From an uncultured Anaerolineae bacterium (GTDB lineage: Bacteria; Chloroflexota; Anaerolineae; Anaerolineales; Villigracilaceae), in contig CAIQVH010000030.1 of NCBI GenBank assembly GCA_903875215.1, forward strand, positions 1-64,000: 64,000 nucleotides of DNA, written 5' to 3'. Below the pieces are notes generated by a model, which had not been told where the DNA came from, did no database searches, and was given only the letters and a program-made list of their open reading frames with translations. The number at the start of each line of letters is the position of its first letter. The stretch's first letter is position 1. Below, piece after piece: positions 36,749 through 45,431 of the stretch. Made by a program: the position numbers and the translations under genes.

Positions 36749-36751
36749 GGG

Positions 36752-38116
36752 TTACTTGCCCAGGTTTTGCTGCATTGATTTCTTCAGGACGGCCCGGTAG
36801 AGCTTTTCGAGTCGCTGCAAGATTTCCGCCGCGTTCGGGTCCTGGCTGCCCTGCTGTTCAACCTGGTTCATCAGGCTGGCAATCATGCCGGTAAATTCCT
36901 CGCCGAGTTCGGCCTCGTGTTCCTTGAGCTTGTGCGCCAATACCATATCGTCCCCGGTGTATTCGAGCAGTTCGTTGATCAGCATTACCTCGGGCGGGGT
37001 GCTGGCTTGCTGCAGGATGGCCACCATCTGCTGGAGCTTTTCCATGCGGGCGGGATCCTGCTTTTTTGCGGCTTCCTGCAATTTTGATTCCAACACCTGT
37101 ACCACGACGTCGCTCTGGAAGGCGCCCAGGTTTTGCGCGGTGGCTTGGGCCACATCTGGCGCGGCCAGCAGGCTTTCAATCAATTTATCGGCTTCCTGCA
37201 TCTGTTCGGCCATGGCCTTGTCGATCTGGTTGGTAAAATCGAGCAATTTGGCGCGCAGTTCTTCCAGCCGGGTGCGCTGTTCGCCGCCAGCCTGGTCCAT
37301 TTGCCCGCTCAGGATCTGGAAGAAGGCGTAATCCAGCCCGTTGCGCGTCATGCTGACGAGCGCCTGCAGGCGCTGTTCGCTGGGCGCTTCCAGGAAGATT
37401 TGGAGCAGTTTCTCGCGCGTCAGGCCCTGGCCGGCTTCCTGCAGGGTTTTAACCGCCGCTTCCAGTTCGCCCATTTGAGCCTGCACTTTTTTCCCGTATT
37501 CTGAGTGCTGGAGCAATTCCTCCTGCAGGGCGCTCATGGCCTGGGCGGTGGGCTGCTGCCCCGATTGCAGCGCAGCCTCCACCAGGCGGTTGAACAAGGC
37601 GAAGAAGGCCTCATCGAGCAGGTCGGTATTTTGCTTGATGATCTCGGTGCGCAGATCAGGCGAGGTGGCCTGCAGCAGGCGCTGAATCAGGCTGACGCGC
37701 TTTTGCTGCTCATCGAGCATTTCCCTGGTCACGCCGTCTTTTTCCAGGATTTTTTCGATCATACTCTGGTAGGTGAGAAAGCTCTGCGGGCGCAGCAGGT
37801 AGCCTTTGCGCTTCTCGGCGGGCAATTTGTTCATCACCTGGGTGATCAACGGCCCGATGAGTTTTTCCTGCTCGTTGACCGGCAGGCCCAGTTCGGCGGG
37901 GAAATAGGTCAGCAGCAGTTCCTTGTCATTGTCGTGGTAAACCAGCGGGGTGGCGAGCGGGCCTTCGAAGCCGCAGAACTGGCAGCGGGCATAGTTGGAG
38001 ACGCGCCCAAGCAGGCGCTGTTTGGCCGCAGGGTCGGTGGTGACATCGAAAAGCTGCTCCACCTGGGCGGGGATCATCTGGCGGCAGCGGGGACAGGCAA
38101 TCTGGGTTTGTGGCAT
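36752..38116 (-). CDS. CpXC-domain protein with long helical tail
   Basis: A 454-residue protein. The N-terminal 140 residues form a CpXC domain with CPRC (C8, C11) and CQFC (near residue 47), a probable zinc ribbon, followed by the LVYHDNDKELLLTYFP segment typical of the family. The rest is almost wholly helical and rich in Gln, Glu and Leu, suggesting coiled coil and protein contacts. The ATG at 38116 follows GAGAAAG; the longer frame is a shadow. Function is unknown; it stands alone between a GGDEF gene and a histidine kinase. Confidence 0.75.
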   Translation of the reverse strand: MPQTQIACPRCRQMIPAQVEQLFDVTTDPAAKQRLLGRVSNYARCQFCGFEGPLATPLVYHDNDKELLLTYFPAELGLPVNEQEKLIGPLITQVMNKLPAEKRKGYLLRPQSFLTYQSMIEKILEKDGVTREMLDEQQKRVSLIQRLLQATSPDLRTEIIKQNTDLLDEAFFALFNRLVEAALQSGQQPTAQAMSALQEELLQHSEYGKKVQAQMGELEAAVKTLQEAGQGLTREKLLQIFLEAPSEQRLQALVSMTRNGLDYAFFQILSGQMDQAGGEQRTRLEELRAKLLDFTNQIDKAMAEQMQEADKLIESLLAAPDVAQATAQNLGAFQSDVVVQVLESKLQEAAKKQDPARMEKLQQMVAILQQASTPPEVMLINELLEYTGDDMVLAHKLKEHEAELGEEFTGMIASLMNQVEQQGSQDPNAAEILQRLEKLYRAVLKKSMQQNLGK

Positions 38117-38275
38117 GGGGCTTTCTTTCTCTGGTGGGTTAGGTCGTGCGGGCGGGTTGTATTTTACCCCGAATATGGCTTGAATTGGCAAAAGTGCCGC
38201 CGGGATCAATCCCGGCTTGCGGTGCGGCAGGTCTGCTTAAGCGGATTTTTGTGTGTTTGGGCCGGCCGCGTCGCA

Positions 38276-39835
38276 TCAACGCGGCAGTGAAAAACAGATG
38301 CGCGCGCCGGAACTGGTTTGCCCGGCGAGTTTGCGCGGTTGTGAATCGACCCACATGCGCCCGCCATGCGCTTCGACGATGGCGCGCGCCAGGTAGAGCC
38401 CCAGCCCGGCGCCTTTGGTTTTGCGCACGGCGCCCTCGGCGCGGTAGAAGCGGTCGAAGATGTGGGGCATGTCGTGCGGGTCGATGCCTGGGCCTTCGTC
38501 GCTGACGCACAGGATGACCTGCTCGGGGCGCACCTGCCCGCTGATGCAGATTTCGCCTTTGGGGGCATATTTAATGGCGTTGGAGATCAGGTTGGAGAGT
38601 ACCTGTTCGATGCGGGTTTCATCGGCCAGGATGACCGGGCATTCTTCGGGGAAATCCACTTTCAGGGTGTGTTTTTGGGTCTGGGTCTGGAAGCGCTCAG
38701 CGAGGCGTTGGGCCAGGGTGCGCAGCGTGACGTCGGTGCGTTTCAGTGAGAGGCCGCCGGCTTGGAGGCGCGAGGCATCCAGCAGGTCTTCGATCATGCG
38801 GGTCAGGCGGTCGGCTTCTTCTTCGATGACGGCCAGCGAATCCTGGATGACGTGTTTATCCCAGCGGGCATCGTCGCGCCGCAGGGTGGATGCGTAGCCT
38901 TTGATGAGTGCCACAGGCGTTTTCAGTTCGTGGCTGACGATGGAGATGAAGGTGGCCTTGATTTCTTCGGCGTTGCGGAAGTGGGTGATATCGCGCACGG
39001 TGACGATGACGTTTTGCAGGCTGCCTTCGGCGGTCAGGAGCGGGGCGTAGGTGACGCCGACCGGGATGTAGGGCATTTGTTCGTCGGCGCGCACCAGGTC
39101 GCCTTCGACGTAGAGATGCGCGTTTGGGGTGGGCGGCCAGCCGTCTTTTTCGGCGGCTTCGAGGGTCATCCCTTCTGGTTTTCGCGCCCAGCGGATGATT
39201 TCCTCGTGGCGCTGGCCGCGCAGTTCGTCGTCGGTTTTGCCGTAGATGCGTTCAAAGGCGTCGTTGACGCGCTCGATGCTGTGGTCGGCGTTGAGAATCA
39301 GGATGCCATCGGCAGCCGAGTCGATCAACGCATCCAGGCGCAGTTTTTCCACGCTGATCTGCCCGTAGAGGCGCGCATTGAAGACGGCGATGGCGGCCTG
39401 GTCGGCGAAGGATTGCAGCAGTTGTTGGTCGTTGGAGGAAAACAGGTCATCGTATGAGCGGAAGATAAAAATCACCCCGATGACGTGCCCGTGTGTCAGC
39501 AGGGGAATGGCGGTGCCGTTCAACAGACCCATGCTGGCCGTGTAGGTCAGGTCTTTCAGCATGCGGTTTAACTCGTCAATATCGAGTTCGGAGGCCTGTT
39601 CTTCGGCCAGCAGCGGCTCGAGATAGCGCAAAAATGCGGGCGGAATGCCGTGGGCGGCGGCCACGCGCCAGGTTTTGGCGTCGCGCAGCGCAATCAGCCC
39701 GGCCTGTCCGGCCAGCATTTCAATGGAAATGCGTAAAATCCGCTTGAGCACCTTTTGCAGGTCAAGCTCCTGGGTGATGGTGCGGGCAATTTCAAGCAGA
39801 TAATCCCGCTGGCGGACGCGAAAATCGGGCAACAT
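38276..39835 (-). CDS. Soluble GAF-PAS histidine kinase
   Basis: A 519-residue kinase with no membrane segment: GAF (about 10-155), PAS (165-290), HisKA with phospho-His H302 (SHELKTP), and a HATPase domain with N-box NLISNAIKYAP, G1 DEGPGID and G2 GAGLGLYLAR. No response regulator is adjacent; nearby regulators at 32949 and 53375 are candidates by default. The start codon lies six bases after an extended -10 box with no ribosome site, suggesting a leaderless transcript. Confidence 0.92.
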   Translation of the reverse strand: MLPDFRVRQRDYLLEIARTITQELDLQKVLKRILRISIEMLAGQAGLIALRDAKTWRVAAAHGIPPAFLRYLEPLLAEEQASELDIDELNRMLKDLTYTASMGLLNGTAIPLLTHGHVIGVIFIFRSYDDLFSSNDQQLLQSFADQAAIAVFNARLYGQISVEKLRLDALIDSAADGILILNADHSIERVNDAFERIYGKTDDELRGQRHEEIIRWARKPEGMTLEAAEKDGWPPTPNAHLYVEGDLVRADEQMPYIPVGVTYAPLLTAEGSLQNVIVTVRDITHFRNAEEIKATFISIVSHELKTPVALIKGYASTLRRDDARWDKHVIQDSLAVIEEEADRLTRMIEDLLDASRLQAGGLSLKRTDVTLRTLAQRLAERFQTQTQKHTLKVDFPEECPVILADETRIEQVLSNLISNAIKYAPKGEICISGQVRPEQVILCVSDEGPGIDPHDMPHIFDRFYRAEGAVRKTKGAGLGLYLARAIVEAHGGRMWVDSQPRKLAGQTSSGARICFSLPR

Positions 39836-39841
39836 ACTGGT

Positions 39842-39850
39842 ATTTTATCA
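39842..39850 (-). promoter_or_regulatory. Extended -10 (TGATAAAAT) just before the histidine kinase start
   Basis: On the minus strand TGATAAAAT ends six bases before the ATG at 39835. With transcription starting about seven bases after a -10 box, the mRNA would begin at or next to the start codon. No Shine-Dalgarno is present. A -35 box at normal distance is not evident, which fits an extended -10 promoter. Confidence 0.45.
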
Positions 39851-39913
39851 CCGCGAGGTGGCTTCGAGGCGCAAGCCGGGTTGGAGATTTATCAGGGTTA
39901 TGGCTGAATTTTA

Positions 39914-40354
39914 TTAACGTCCGGCTGGATTATCGAGTTTCAGCTGGCCCACCAGGTGCGGCGCGGGGACGTAGATGCCGCGCCCCGTTACCGCCACCGA
40001 ACCATCCGGCAGGCGCATCTCGCCGCTGGTCAGCACCTTGCGCGCCTGTTTTTCCTCCACCCGTGCCGAGATGACGACCTTCTCGCCCAAGGGCAGTGCG
40101 CGCCGGTAATTAATTTCCAGGTTCACGGCTACCACGCGCAGCCCGGCGCGCCAGACCGCCGCGCCCATGGCCTCGTCCAGCACGGCCGCCGAAGCTCCGC
40201 CGTGCACATGCCCCGGCGGTCCCTGTTGGGCCAGGTCAAAGACAAATTCGGCAAAAATTTCCCCCGTCTCCTGCTCAAACCAGGTCAGACCAAGACTGCG
40301 CGGGTTGGTTGTGCCGCACACAAAACAGGAACCATGTTCAGATAATTGTTTCAC
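39914..40354 (-). CDS. PaaI/hotdog-fold thioesterase
   Basis: A 146-residue hotdog-fold protein. It begins with a CxxC pair (SCFVCGTTNPRSLGL), then GHVHGGASAAVLDEAMG with the active-site helix, and LEINYRRALPLGE. Such enzymes hydrolyse acyl-CoA thioesters; substrate unknown. I chose GTG 40354, six bases after GAGG; the longer upstream frame overlaps RecJ and is low-complexity. The gene overlaps the end of recJ by 17 bases and closes a four-gene overlapping set. Confidence 0.82.
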   Translation of the reverse strand: MKQLSEHGSCFVCGTTNPRSLGLTWFEQETGEIFAEFVFDLAQQGPPGHVHGGASAAVLDEAMGAAVWRAGLRVVAVNLEINYRRALPLGEKVVISARVEEKQARKVLTSGEMRLPDGSVAVTGRGIYVPAPHLVGQLKLDNPAGR

Positions 40355-42611
40355 CACTTGCCTCAATCGGATTGGCCGCCGCCTTGAAAAATTTGCGATA
40401 AGCCTGCGTTTCCTGCAAGCTCGCTTCGAGCTGGAGCTGAATTCCGCCCGCGGCGGCTGGCTGGACCGCAGACTGGCTCCAGGCGAGACGCACTTCCCCG
40501 CCTTCATCCAACTCCACGGTCAGCTGCCCCTGTTTCGAAAGTGCCACCAGCCCCAGGCGCACCGCCAGCAGGGTTTCGCCGGTGGCGGCAGCCAGCACCG
40601 CCAACCGTGCGTTCCCGCCGCGCTGATTCACTACAAATTTGACGACGCCTGCCAGCCTCTCCAGAAAATTCTGCTGCGGGTCCTGGCAGACCAGGATCAC
40701 CCGGCGCGGCGCGGCGCGTTCCAGCGCCTCGCGCAGCACCTCGCCATAGGGCGGCGTTGTCCAGATGACCAACGTCTCGGCCGGTTCCAGCTCATGCCGC
40801 CCGCGGCCATTGACCTGGTTCTTGTGCTCCGCTTCGGCCCAAACCTGGCACGGAAAATCGCACGCCGCCAGCAGCGCCTGGGGATGCGCCTCGCGCCGCC
40901 AGTCCAGCACTTCCAGGCTCCGGCCGCGAATCTCCACCTGGGGCTGTTGCTCGGCTCGAAAGTCGGCTAGCTCCACAGTGACTTGTTTCTGGCCTTTATA
41001 GTCGCTGGTGCGCAGCGTATACGCCAGGTCGAAGACCCCTTGCGGCAGTTCCTGGCTGCCCCCGTTCCACCATAGCACGGTCTGGCTGTGCCCGGCGGCA
41101 TCCGTCACTGTCAGGCGCACATGTTCGCCGCTTTTACCGACCGGCGCGGCGCTTTCCAGCCGCAGGGCGCGGGAGGCCAGCACCAGACGTTCATTTCCCG
41201 GCCCAAAGGGCGCCAGCTGTTCGATGTCTGCCGCCCGCTCCAGTAAAAGATCGCCCAGCTCCAGCCAGCCTTCCACCTCCAGCACCGCTTCTTGCACCTG
41301 GGATTCGGCCAGCATTTTTTCCACGGTGCGCGCCAGCCGGCGGCGAAATTCTGGCAGTTTTTCGGTTTCCAGGCCAAGGCCGGCTGCCATGGGGTGACCG
41401 CCATAGTTGCGCAGCAAATCTTTTTGAGCCGCAATGGCTTCGGTGATGTGCAGTCCTTCAATCGAGCGCGCCGAACCGCGCGTCAGGCCGTCAGCGCCGA
41501 TCGTGAGCAGGATGGCGGGTTTGCCGTAGCGCTCCACCAGGCGCGCCGCCACGATCCCGACCACTCCGCCTGGCCAGGTGGGGTGCGCCAGGATGAGAAC
41601 GGGCGCGGCCAGCAGGGCCGGGTCGGCGCGCAGTTGGGCTTCGGCGGCCAGCGTCACCTGGTCGCAGAGCAGTTTGCGCTGGGCATTCAGGCCTTCGAGA
41701 TGCGCGGCCAGGACGCGCGCGCGCATCGGGTCGTGGGTGGTGAGCAAATCGACCGCCGGGTTGGCATCTTCCAGCCGCCCGAGGGCGTTCAGCCGCGGCC
41801 CCAGCGTAAACCCGATGTGGCTTTCGGTCAGGTTTTCGGGCCTGATTTCGGCCAATTCGTACATCGCCCGCAGTCCCAGGCGCGGAGTCTGCCGCAGTTG
41901 GGCCAAACCGCGTTGGACGTGGTAGCGTGTTTCGCCGCGCAGGATGGCCAGGTCGGCGACGGTGCCCAGAGCGACCAGGTCGAGCAAGGTTTCGGGGTTG
42001 GAAGCAGGCCCGCCCAGGGCTTCGGCCAGTTTGTAGGCCACGCCTGCGCCGGGCAGGTGGGCGAGCGGGTGATGATGGGGCAGCAGCTTGGGGTTGGTGA
42101 CGGCGGCGGCTTCGGGCAGGCTTTCGCCGATGTCATGGTGGTCGGTGATGACCATGTCTACGCCGCGCGAGCGGGCATAGCGGACGGCTTCGTGGGCGCT
42201 GATGCCGGTGTCGCAGGTCACGATCAATTGCGCGCCGTGGTCGATGAGTTCTTTCAGCACCGGCAGGTTGACGCCGTGGCTTTCTTTGGCGCGCACCGGG
42301 ATGTGGTAGCTCACCTGGCCGCCGAGCTGGCCCAGGGTTTCGACCAGGATGGCGGTGGCGGTCTGTCCGTCCACATCAAAATCGCCCCAGACGCACAGGT
42401 GTTCACGGCGGCGCAGGGCGGAGGCGATGCGTTCCAGCGCGGCCTCCATGCCGGGTAATGCGGAGGACGGCGTCGGTGGGTAAGAGGCGGGCGAGAGAAA
42501 GGCGCGGGCTTCGGCTTCGGTCTGGATTCCGCGGCGCAGCAGGGCGGTGGAGACCAGGTCAGAGAGGCCGGGGAAAATGGAGGCGGCGTGCGGCGATTCG
42601 ATCCAGCGCAT
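40338..42611 (-). CDS. recJ: Single-stranded-DNA-specific exonuclease RecJ
   Basis: A 757-residue DHH-family 5'-3' exonuclease for recombination and mismatch repair. Motif I is GDFDVDG (D77, D79), motif III is the DHH at 157-159, and GPRLNALGR and GGHPMAAG mark the DHH and DHHA1 domains. It carries roughly 180 residues after the OB-fold domain, longer than E. coli RecJ (577 residues). ATG 42611 overlaps the stop of the previous gene by one base (TGATG). Operon partners include a RecB-type nuclease. Confidence 0.93.
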   Translation of the reverse strand: MRWIESPHAASIFPGLSDLVSTALLRRGIQTEAEARAFLSPASYPPTPSSALPGMEAALERIASALRRREHLCVWGDFDVDGQTATAILVETLGQLGGQVSYHIPVRAKESHGVNLPVLKELIDHGAQLIVTCDTGISAHEAVRYARSRGVDMVITDHHDIGESLPEAAAVTNPKLLPHHHPLAHLPGAGVAYKLAEALGGPASNPETLLDLVALGTVADLAILRGETRYHVQRGLAQLRQTPRLGLRAMYELAEIRPENLTESHIGFTLGPRLNALGRLEDANPAVDLLTTHDPMRARVLAAHLEGLNAQRKLLCDQVTLAAEAQLRADPALLAAPVLILAHPTWPGGVVGIVAARLVERYGKPAILLTIGADGLTRGSARSIEGLHITEAIAAQKDLLRNYGGHPMAAGLGLETEKLPEFRRRLARTVEKMLAESQVQEAVLEVEGWLELGDLLLERAADIEQLAPFGPGNERLVLASRALRLESAAPVGKSGEHVRLTVTDAAGHSQTVLWWNGGSQELPQGVFDLAYTLRTSDYKGQKQVTVELADFRAEQQPQVEIRGRSLEVLDWRREAHPQALLAACDFPCQVWAEAEHKNQVNGRGRHELEPAETLVIWTTPPYGEVLREALERAAPRRVILVCQDPQQNFLERLAGVVKFVVNQRGGNARLAVLAAATGETLLAVRLGLVALSKQGQLTVELDEGGEVRLAWSQSAVQPAAAGGIQLQLEASLQETQAYRKFFKAAANPIEASGETII

Positions 42612-43228
42612 CAGGGAAACACCGCTCCCTGGGCTGCGCCATGCATGGTTTCGGTATCGTAGGTCCGGTCGGCGGCGCGCAGCTGTTCCAGGATGGTTTG
42701 CGCGGCAGCTTCGGCGCTGGCGCAGGTGGCACCGAGAATGGCGGGCCTGACCTGGGGATAGTATTTGGCCACCAGGTCGAGATGACCCTGTTCGTGGGCG
42801 GCCAGGTGGTCTAGGTAGGTTGACCATTGCTGGCGCAGTTTGGCGCTGGCTTCAGTAGCGCCTTTCCATTCGGGCAGGATGACGGTGGTTGCCAGCGAGG
42901 TGCTGGCCTGGCTGAGATCACAGGTCTCTGTGCCATAGCCGGGCCAGTTCCACGAGATGTACCAGGTGGCGGCGGCATCGCCTTTGTAACCGTCGACGGT
43001 GGGGCCGTAGAGATCCATTTGGGCGCGCAGTTCTGCGGCGGTTTGTCCGCTGATGGGGTAGGTGGTGATGGTGGCGCCCTCGAAGCGGGCGGTTGTGGCG
43101 GGCGCGGTGCTGACGGGTGGCGGGAGGTGGGTGCCGCCGGGGTCAGGACGCGTGAGGAGGTTGCAGGCTGCGGCGGCCAGGAGCAGCATCAAAAGCAGAA
43201 TCGGCGGGCGCGACGCGATTTTTCTCAC
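42611..43228 (-). CDS. DUF922-like lipoprotein with HExxH motif
   Basis: A 205-residue lipoprotein: hydrophobic signal with lipobox ending at C22 (LAAAAC), Pro/Thr linker and a domain with WYISWNWPGYG and H145-E-x-x-H149 (AHEQGHLDL), the zinc-binding and catalytic motif of metalloproteases. DUF922 proteins have this same pattern. I chose GTG 43228, overlapping the upstream gene as GTGA; the very long upstream frame is a shadow. Placing a secreted protease between two DNA-repair nucleases is unexpected and may simply reflect dense packing. Confidence 0.75.
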   Translation of the reverse strand: MRKIASRPPILLLMLLLAAAACNLLTRPDPGGTHLPPPVSTAPATTARFEGATITTYPISGQTAAELRAQMDLYGPTVDGYKGDAAATWYISWNWPGYGTETCDLSQASTSLATTVILPEWKGATEASAKLRQQWSTYLDHLAAHEQGHLDLVAKYYPQVRPAILGATCASAEAAAQTILEQLRAADRTYDTETMHGAAQGAVFP

Positions 43229-44046
43229 AGTTCGATCTCTCCGATTTGTTCGAAATTGAGTTCGAGGCTGGCTTCTGCTTCGGCGGGTTCTCCTCCACCG
43301 CCGGCCTGGATCCCGCGCGCGCAGTAGGAGCGGTAGAGACACCAGGCGCATTTTTCGGTGTCGCTGGTCTGGGGGAACCCGGAAGTTGATTCCAGCGCGG
43401 CGCTGTGCAGAATGGCGTCGGCCTGGGTTTGCAGCATGTCCTGGTCGCGTTGGTAGAGGGCGCGGTCGTAGGGGAAGTGCGCCGGTTGGTCGGGGAAATC
43501 GGCGAACCAGTAGATCATTTCGATTTGTTCCGGCTGGAAGGGCTGGCCGTTGTTCAGCTGTTTCCCGGCCTGAACGAGCAGGGCGCGGTAAACGCGCGTC
43601 TGCCAGCGCGCGGCCAGGAATTCGTTGCGCGGGCGTTTGCGGTAGGTTTTCCAGTCGTAAATGAGCACGTTCCCGTCCGGCTGGGTGGTGATCAGGTCGT
43701 ATTTGGCCAGCAGCCGCAGGCTTGCGAGCGGGGCGGAGAGGCTCAGTTCCGGGTAGAGCGCGCCGGGAGTCTGTGGAAAGTGAAATTGGTGCAGGTAATT
43801 TCCCCACCAGCGTTGCAGGTTTTCGCTCACCGCCTGCCGCCCGACCTGTTCGGCGGGCAGGCCGAGCAGGTGCTGTTGCACCAGACGATGGAAGGTTTCT
43901 CCTTCCTGCTGATGTTTTTCATTTTCCAGGGCGGGTTCTGCTTCGACAGCTGGATAGATCAGCCGCTCCAGGTAGCGCAGCTGGAAGCGCCGCGGGCATT
44001 CGCTGTAATCTTGCAGGGAGGCTTGTGAGAGGCTGGTCAGTGGCAT
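43225..44046 (-). CDS. PD-(D/E)XK nuclease with probable iron-sulfur cluster (RecB/AddB/Cas4-like)
   Basis: A 273-residue RecB-type nuclease. The catalytic core is D117 (KYDLIT), D131 and K133 (YDWKTY). Four cysteines, C17 (ECPRRF) plus C233, C236 and C242 (CAWCLYRSYC), are arranged as in the 4Fe-4S nucleases AddB and Cas4. No helicase or cas gene is adjacent. It is the first gene of a minus-strand set that goes on with the lipoprotein and RecJ, so DNA repair is the best guess. Confidence 0.85.
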   Translation of the reverse strand: MPLTSLSQASLQDYSECPRRFQLRYLERLIYPAVEAEPALENEKHQQEGETFHRLVQQHLLGLPAEQVGRQAVSENLQRWWGNYLHQFHFPQTPGALYPELSLSAPLASLRLLAKYDLITTQPDGNVLIYDWKTYRKRPRNEFLAARWQTRVYRALLVQAGKQLNNGQPFQPEQIEMIYWFADFPDQPAHFPYDRALYQRDQDMLQTQADAILHSAALESTSGFPQTSDTEKCAWCLYRSYCARGIQAGGGGEPAEAEASLELNFEQIGEIEL

Positions 44047-44118
44047 GGCTTAATTGTGCCATAAAACCGGCGAGAAAGGTTGTTTTCAGGTGGCCAGAGT
44101 TTCTAACAAATCTTTAAC

Positions 44119-44146
44119 TTGACGCGGAATATATTGTAACTATAAT
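44119..44146 (+). promoter_or_regulatory. Promoter of the Rrf2 gene (leaderless)
   Basis: TTGACG at 44119-44124 and a perfect TATAAT at 44141-44146 are separated by 16 bases. The ATG follows eight bases after the -10 box, so transcription should begin at or within two bases of the start codon, and no Shine-Dalgarno exists. Confidence 0.75.
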
Positions 44147-44154
44147 AGTTACAA
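44134..44154. promoter_or_regulatory. Operator palindrome TTGTAAC-N7-GTTACAA over the -10 box
   Basis: Perfect seven-base arms (44134-44140 and 44148-44154) flank the TATAATA that contains the -10 box; the right arm touches the ATG. A dimeric regulator bound here would block its own promoter. The arrangement is what is expected for autorepression by the Rrf2 protein encoded next. Confidence 0.7.
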
Positions 44155-44592
44155 ATGAACGCCAGCCAACAGTTTGCCGTTTCTGTGCATATTTTGACCG
44201 TCCTGGCAGCCAGCCGCGAGCAGGTGCTGACTTCCGAAGAGATTGCCGGGAGTGTGGGCACGCATCCGGTGGTCATCCGGCGCATCCTGGGGCATTTGCG
44301 CGCGCACGGGCTGGTTGAGTCGCGACCGGGAGCGGCGGGCGGGTGGCGGTTGGAAAAACCTCCGGCGCAGATTGTGCTGGGGGTGGTTTATCGTGCGGTC
44401 AACCATGAGGCGGTGCTGGTTATGCACCAGCATCCCAATCCCGGCTGCCCGGTCGGCGCGCGCATCCAGCCGGCGCTGGCCGAAGTTTTTTCGGCGGCCC
44501 AGACGGCGCTGGAGGCTGAGCTGGCACACTACACGGTGGCAGATATGTTGGGCAAGGTTTTTCCGCTGGAAAGTTTTCAAGGAGTTGAATGA
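44155..44592 (+). CDS. Rrf2-family transcriptional regulator (YwnA-like)
   Basis: A 145-residue winged-helix regulator: FAVSVHILTVLA, then IAGSVGTHPVVIRRILGHLRAHGLVESRPGA-type recognition helix region (about 30-60) ending in the wing with GGW. It has only one cysteine (C101 region, NPGCPVG), so it is not the iron-sulfur IscR/NsrR type with three cysteines; it resembles YwnA, which senses other signals. ATG 44155 begins the family's normal N-terminus and lies directly after its own operator. ATGA overlap with the next gene suggests it controls the dioxygenase too. Confidence 0.88.
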   Translation: MNASQQFAVSVHILTVLAASREQVLTSEEIAGSVGTHPVVIRRILGHLRAHGLVESRPGAAGGWRLEKPPAQIVLGVVYRAVNHEAVLVMHQHPNPGCPVGARIQPALAEVFSAAQTALEAELAHYTVADMLGKVFPLESFQGVE

Positions 44593-45365
44593 TGAGCGAG
44601 AAGATGCCGGTGTTGTTTGTGGGGCATGGCAACCCCATGAATGCGATTGAAACCAACGAATACAGCCAGGCCTGGGAGGCGATGGGTCAATCCCTGCCGA
44701 AACCCAGGGCGATCCTGGCGGTCTCGGCCCACTGGGAAACTAATGGGACGCGTGTGACGGCCGTGGAACGCCCGCGCACCATCTATGATTTTTATGGTTT
44801 TCCGCGTGAACTATACGAGGTCACCTACCCTGCGCCTGGCTCTCCGGCGCTGGTTGAGACGGTACGCAAGGCCATCAAGCTGACCTCCGTCGAGCCGGAT
44901 TATGCCTGGGGGCTGGATCATGGCACCTGGTCGGTGTTGAAGCGTATGTTTCCGCAGGCCGATGTGCCGGTGGTGCAGTTTTCTCTTGATCGTTCGCGCA
45001 ATCCACTGGCGCATTATCAGCTGGGTCAGCAATTGCAGGAACTGCGCGAGGAAGGCGTGCTCATCATCAGCAGCGGCAATATTGTCCACAATCTGCGCGC
45101 CGTTATCTGGCAGGAAGGCGCAAAATATGACTGGGCCGAATCGTTCGATACCCGCGTCAAAAATTGGATTTTGAATGACGAATCCGAGCCGCTGATAAAT
45201 TTCGAACGGCATGGCCAGGAGGCCGCCCTCGCCATTAACAGCGCGGAACATTACCTGCCATTGCTGTACACCATCGGCGCCCGGCAGGCCGGTGACCCGG
45301 TCAGCTTCTTTGCTGACAAGGTCACATACGGTTCGCTTTCCATGCGCTCGGTGCGCTTCGGGTGA
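44589..45365 (+). CDS. 4,5-DOPA-extradiol-dioxygenase-like (LigB family) protein
   Basis: A 258-residue class III extradiol dioxygenase relative, like E. coli YgiD. Metal histidines can be read in GHGNPMNA (near 14), SAHWETNG (near 48), LDHGTWS (near 106) and EHYLPLL (near 220). The family opens catechols such as DOPA; bacterial substrates are mostly unknown. Co-encoded with an Rrf2 regulator through an ATGA overlap, a pairing that suggests response to an aromatic or quinone-type compound. Confidence 0.87.
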   Translation: MMSEKMPVLFVGHGNPMNAIETNEYSQAWEAMGQSLPKPRAILAVSAHWETNGTRVTAVERPRTIYDFYGFPRELYEVTYPAPGSPALVETVRKAIKLTSVEPDYAWGLDHGTWSVLKRMFPQADVPVVQFSLDRSRNPLAHYQLGQQLQELREEGVLIISSGNIVHNLRAVIWQEGAKYDWAESFDTRVKNWILNDESEPLINFERHGQEAALAINSAEHYLPLLYTIGARQAGDPVSFFADKVTYGSLSMRSVRFG

Positions 45366-45431
45366 TGTGCTCTGCCCGATTCGAGAGAGATTGAGAGTGG
45401 TGCGTGATTAAAAAGAGAACAGGAGCCGATC

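Noticed and set aside
41292-42458. 388-codon plus-strand frame over recJ
   Set aside because: Antisense shadow of RecJ, whose DHH motifs are intact.
43229-43807. N-terminal extension of the DUF922 lipoprotein frame
   Set aside because: It runs through the PD-(D/E)XK gene in another frame, is Arg/Pro-rich, and the lipoprotein signal starts only at GTG 43228.
43225-44046. CRISPR-associated Cas4
   Set aside because: The nuclease has Cas4-like cysteines, but there is no cas1/cas2 gene or repeat-spacer array in the window.
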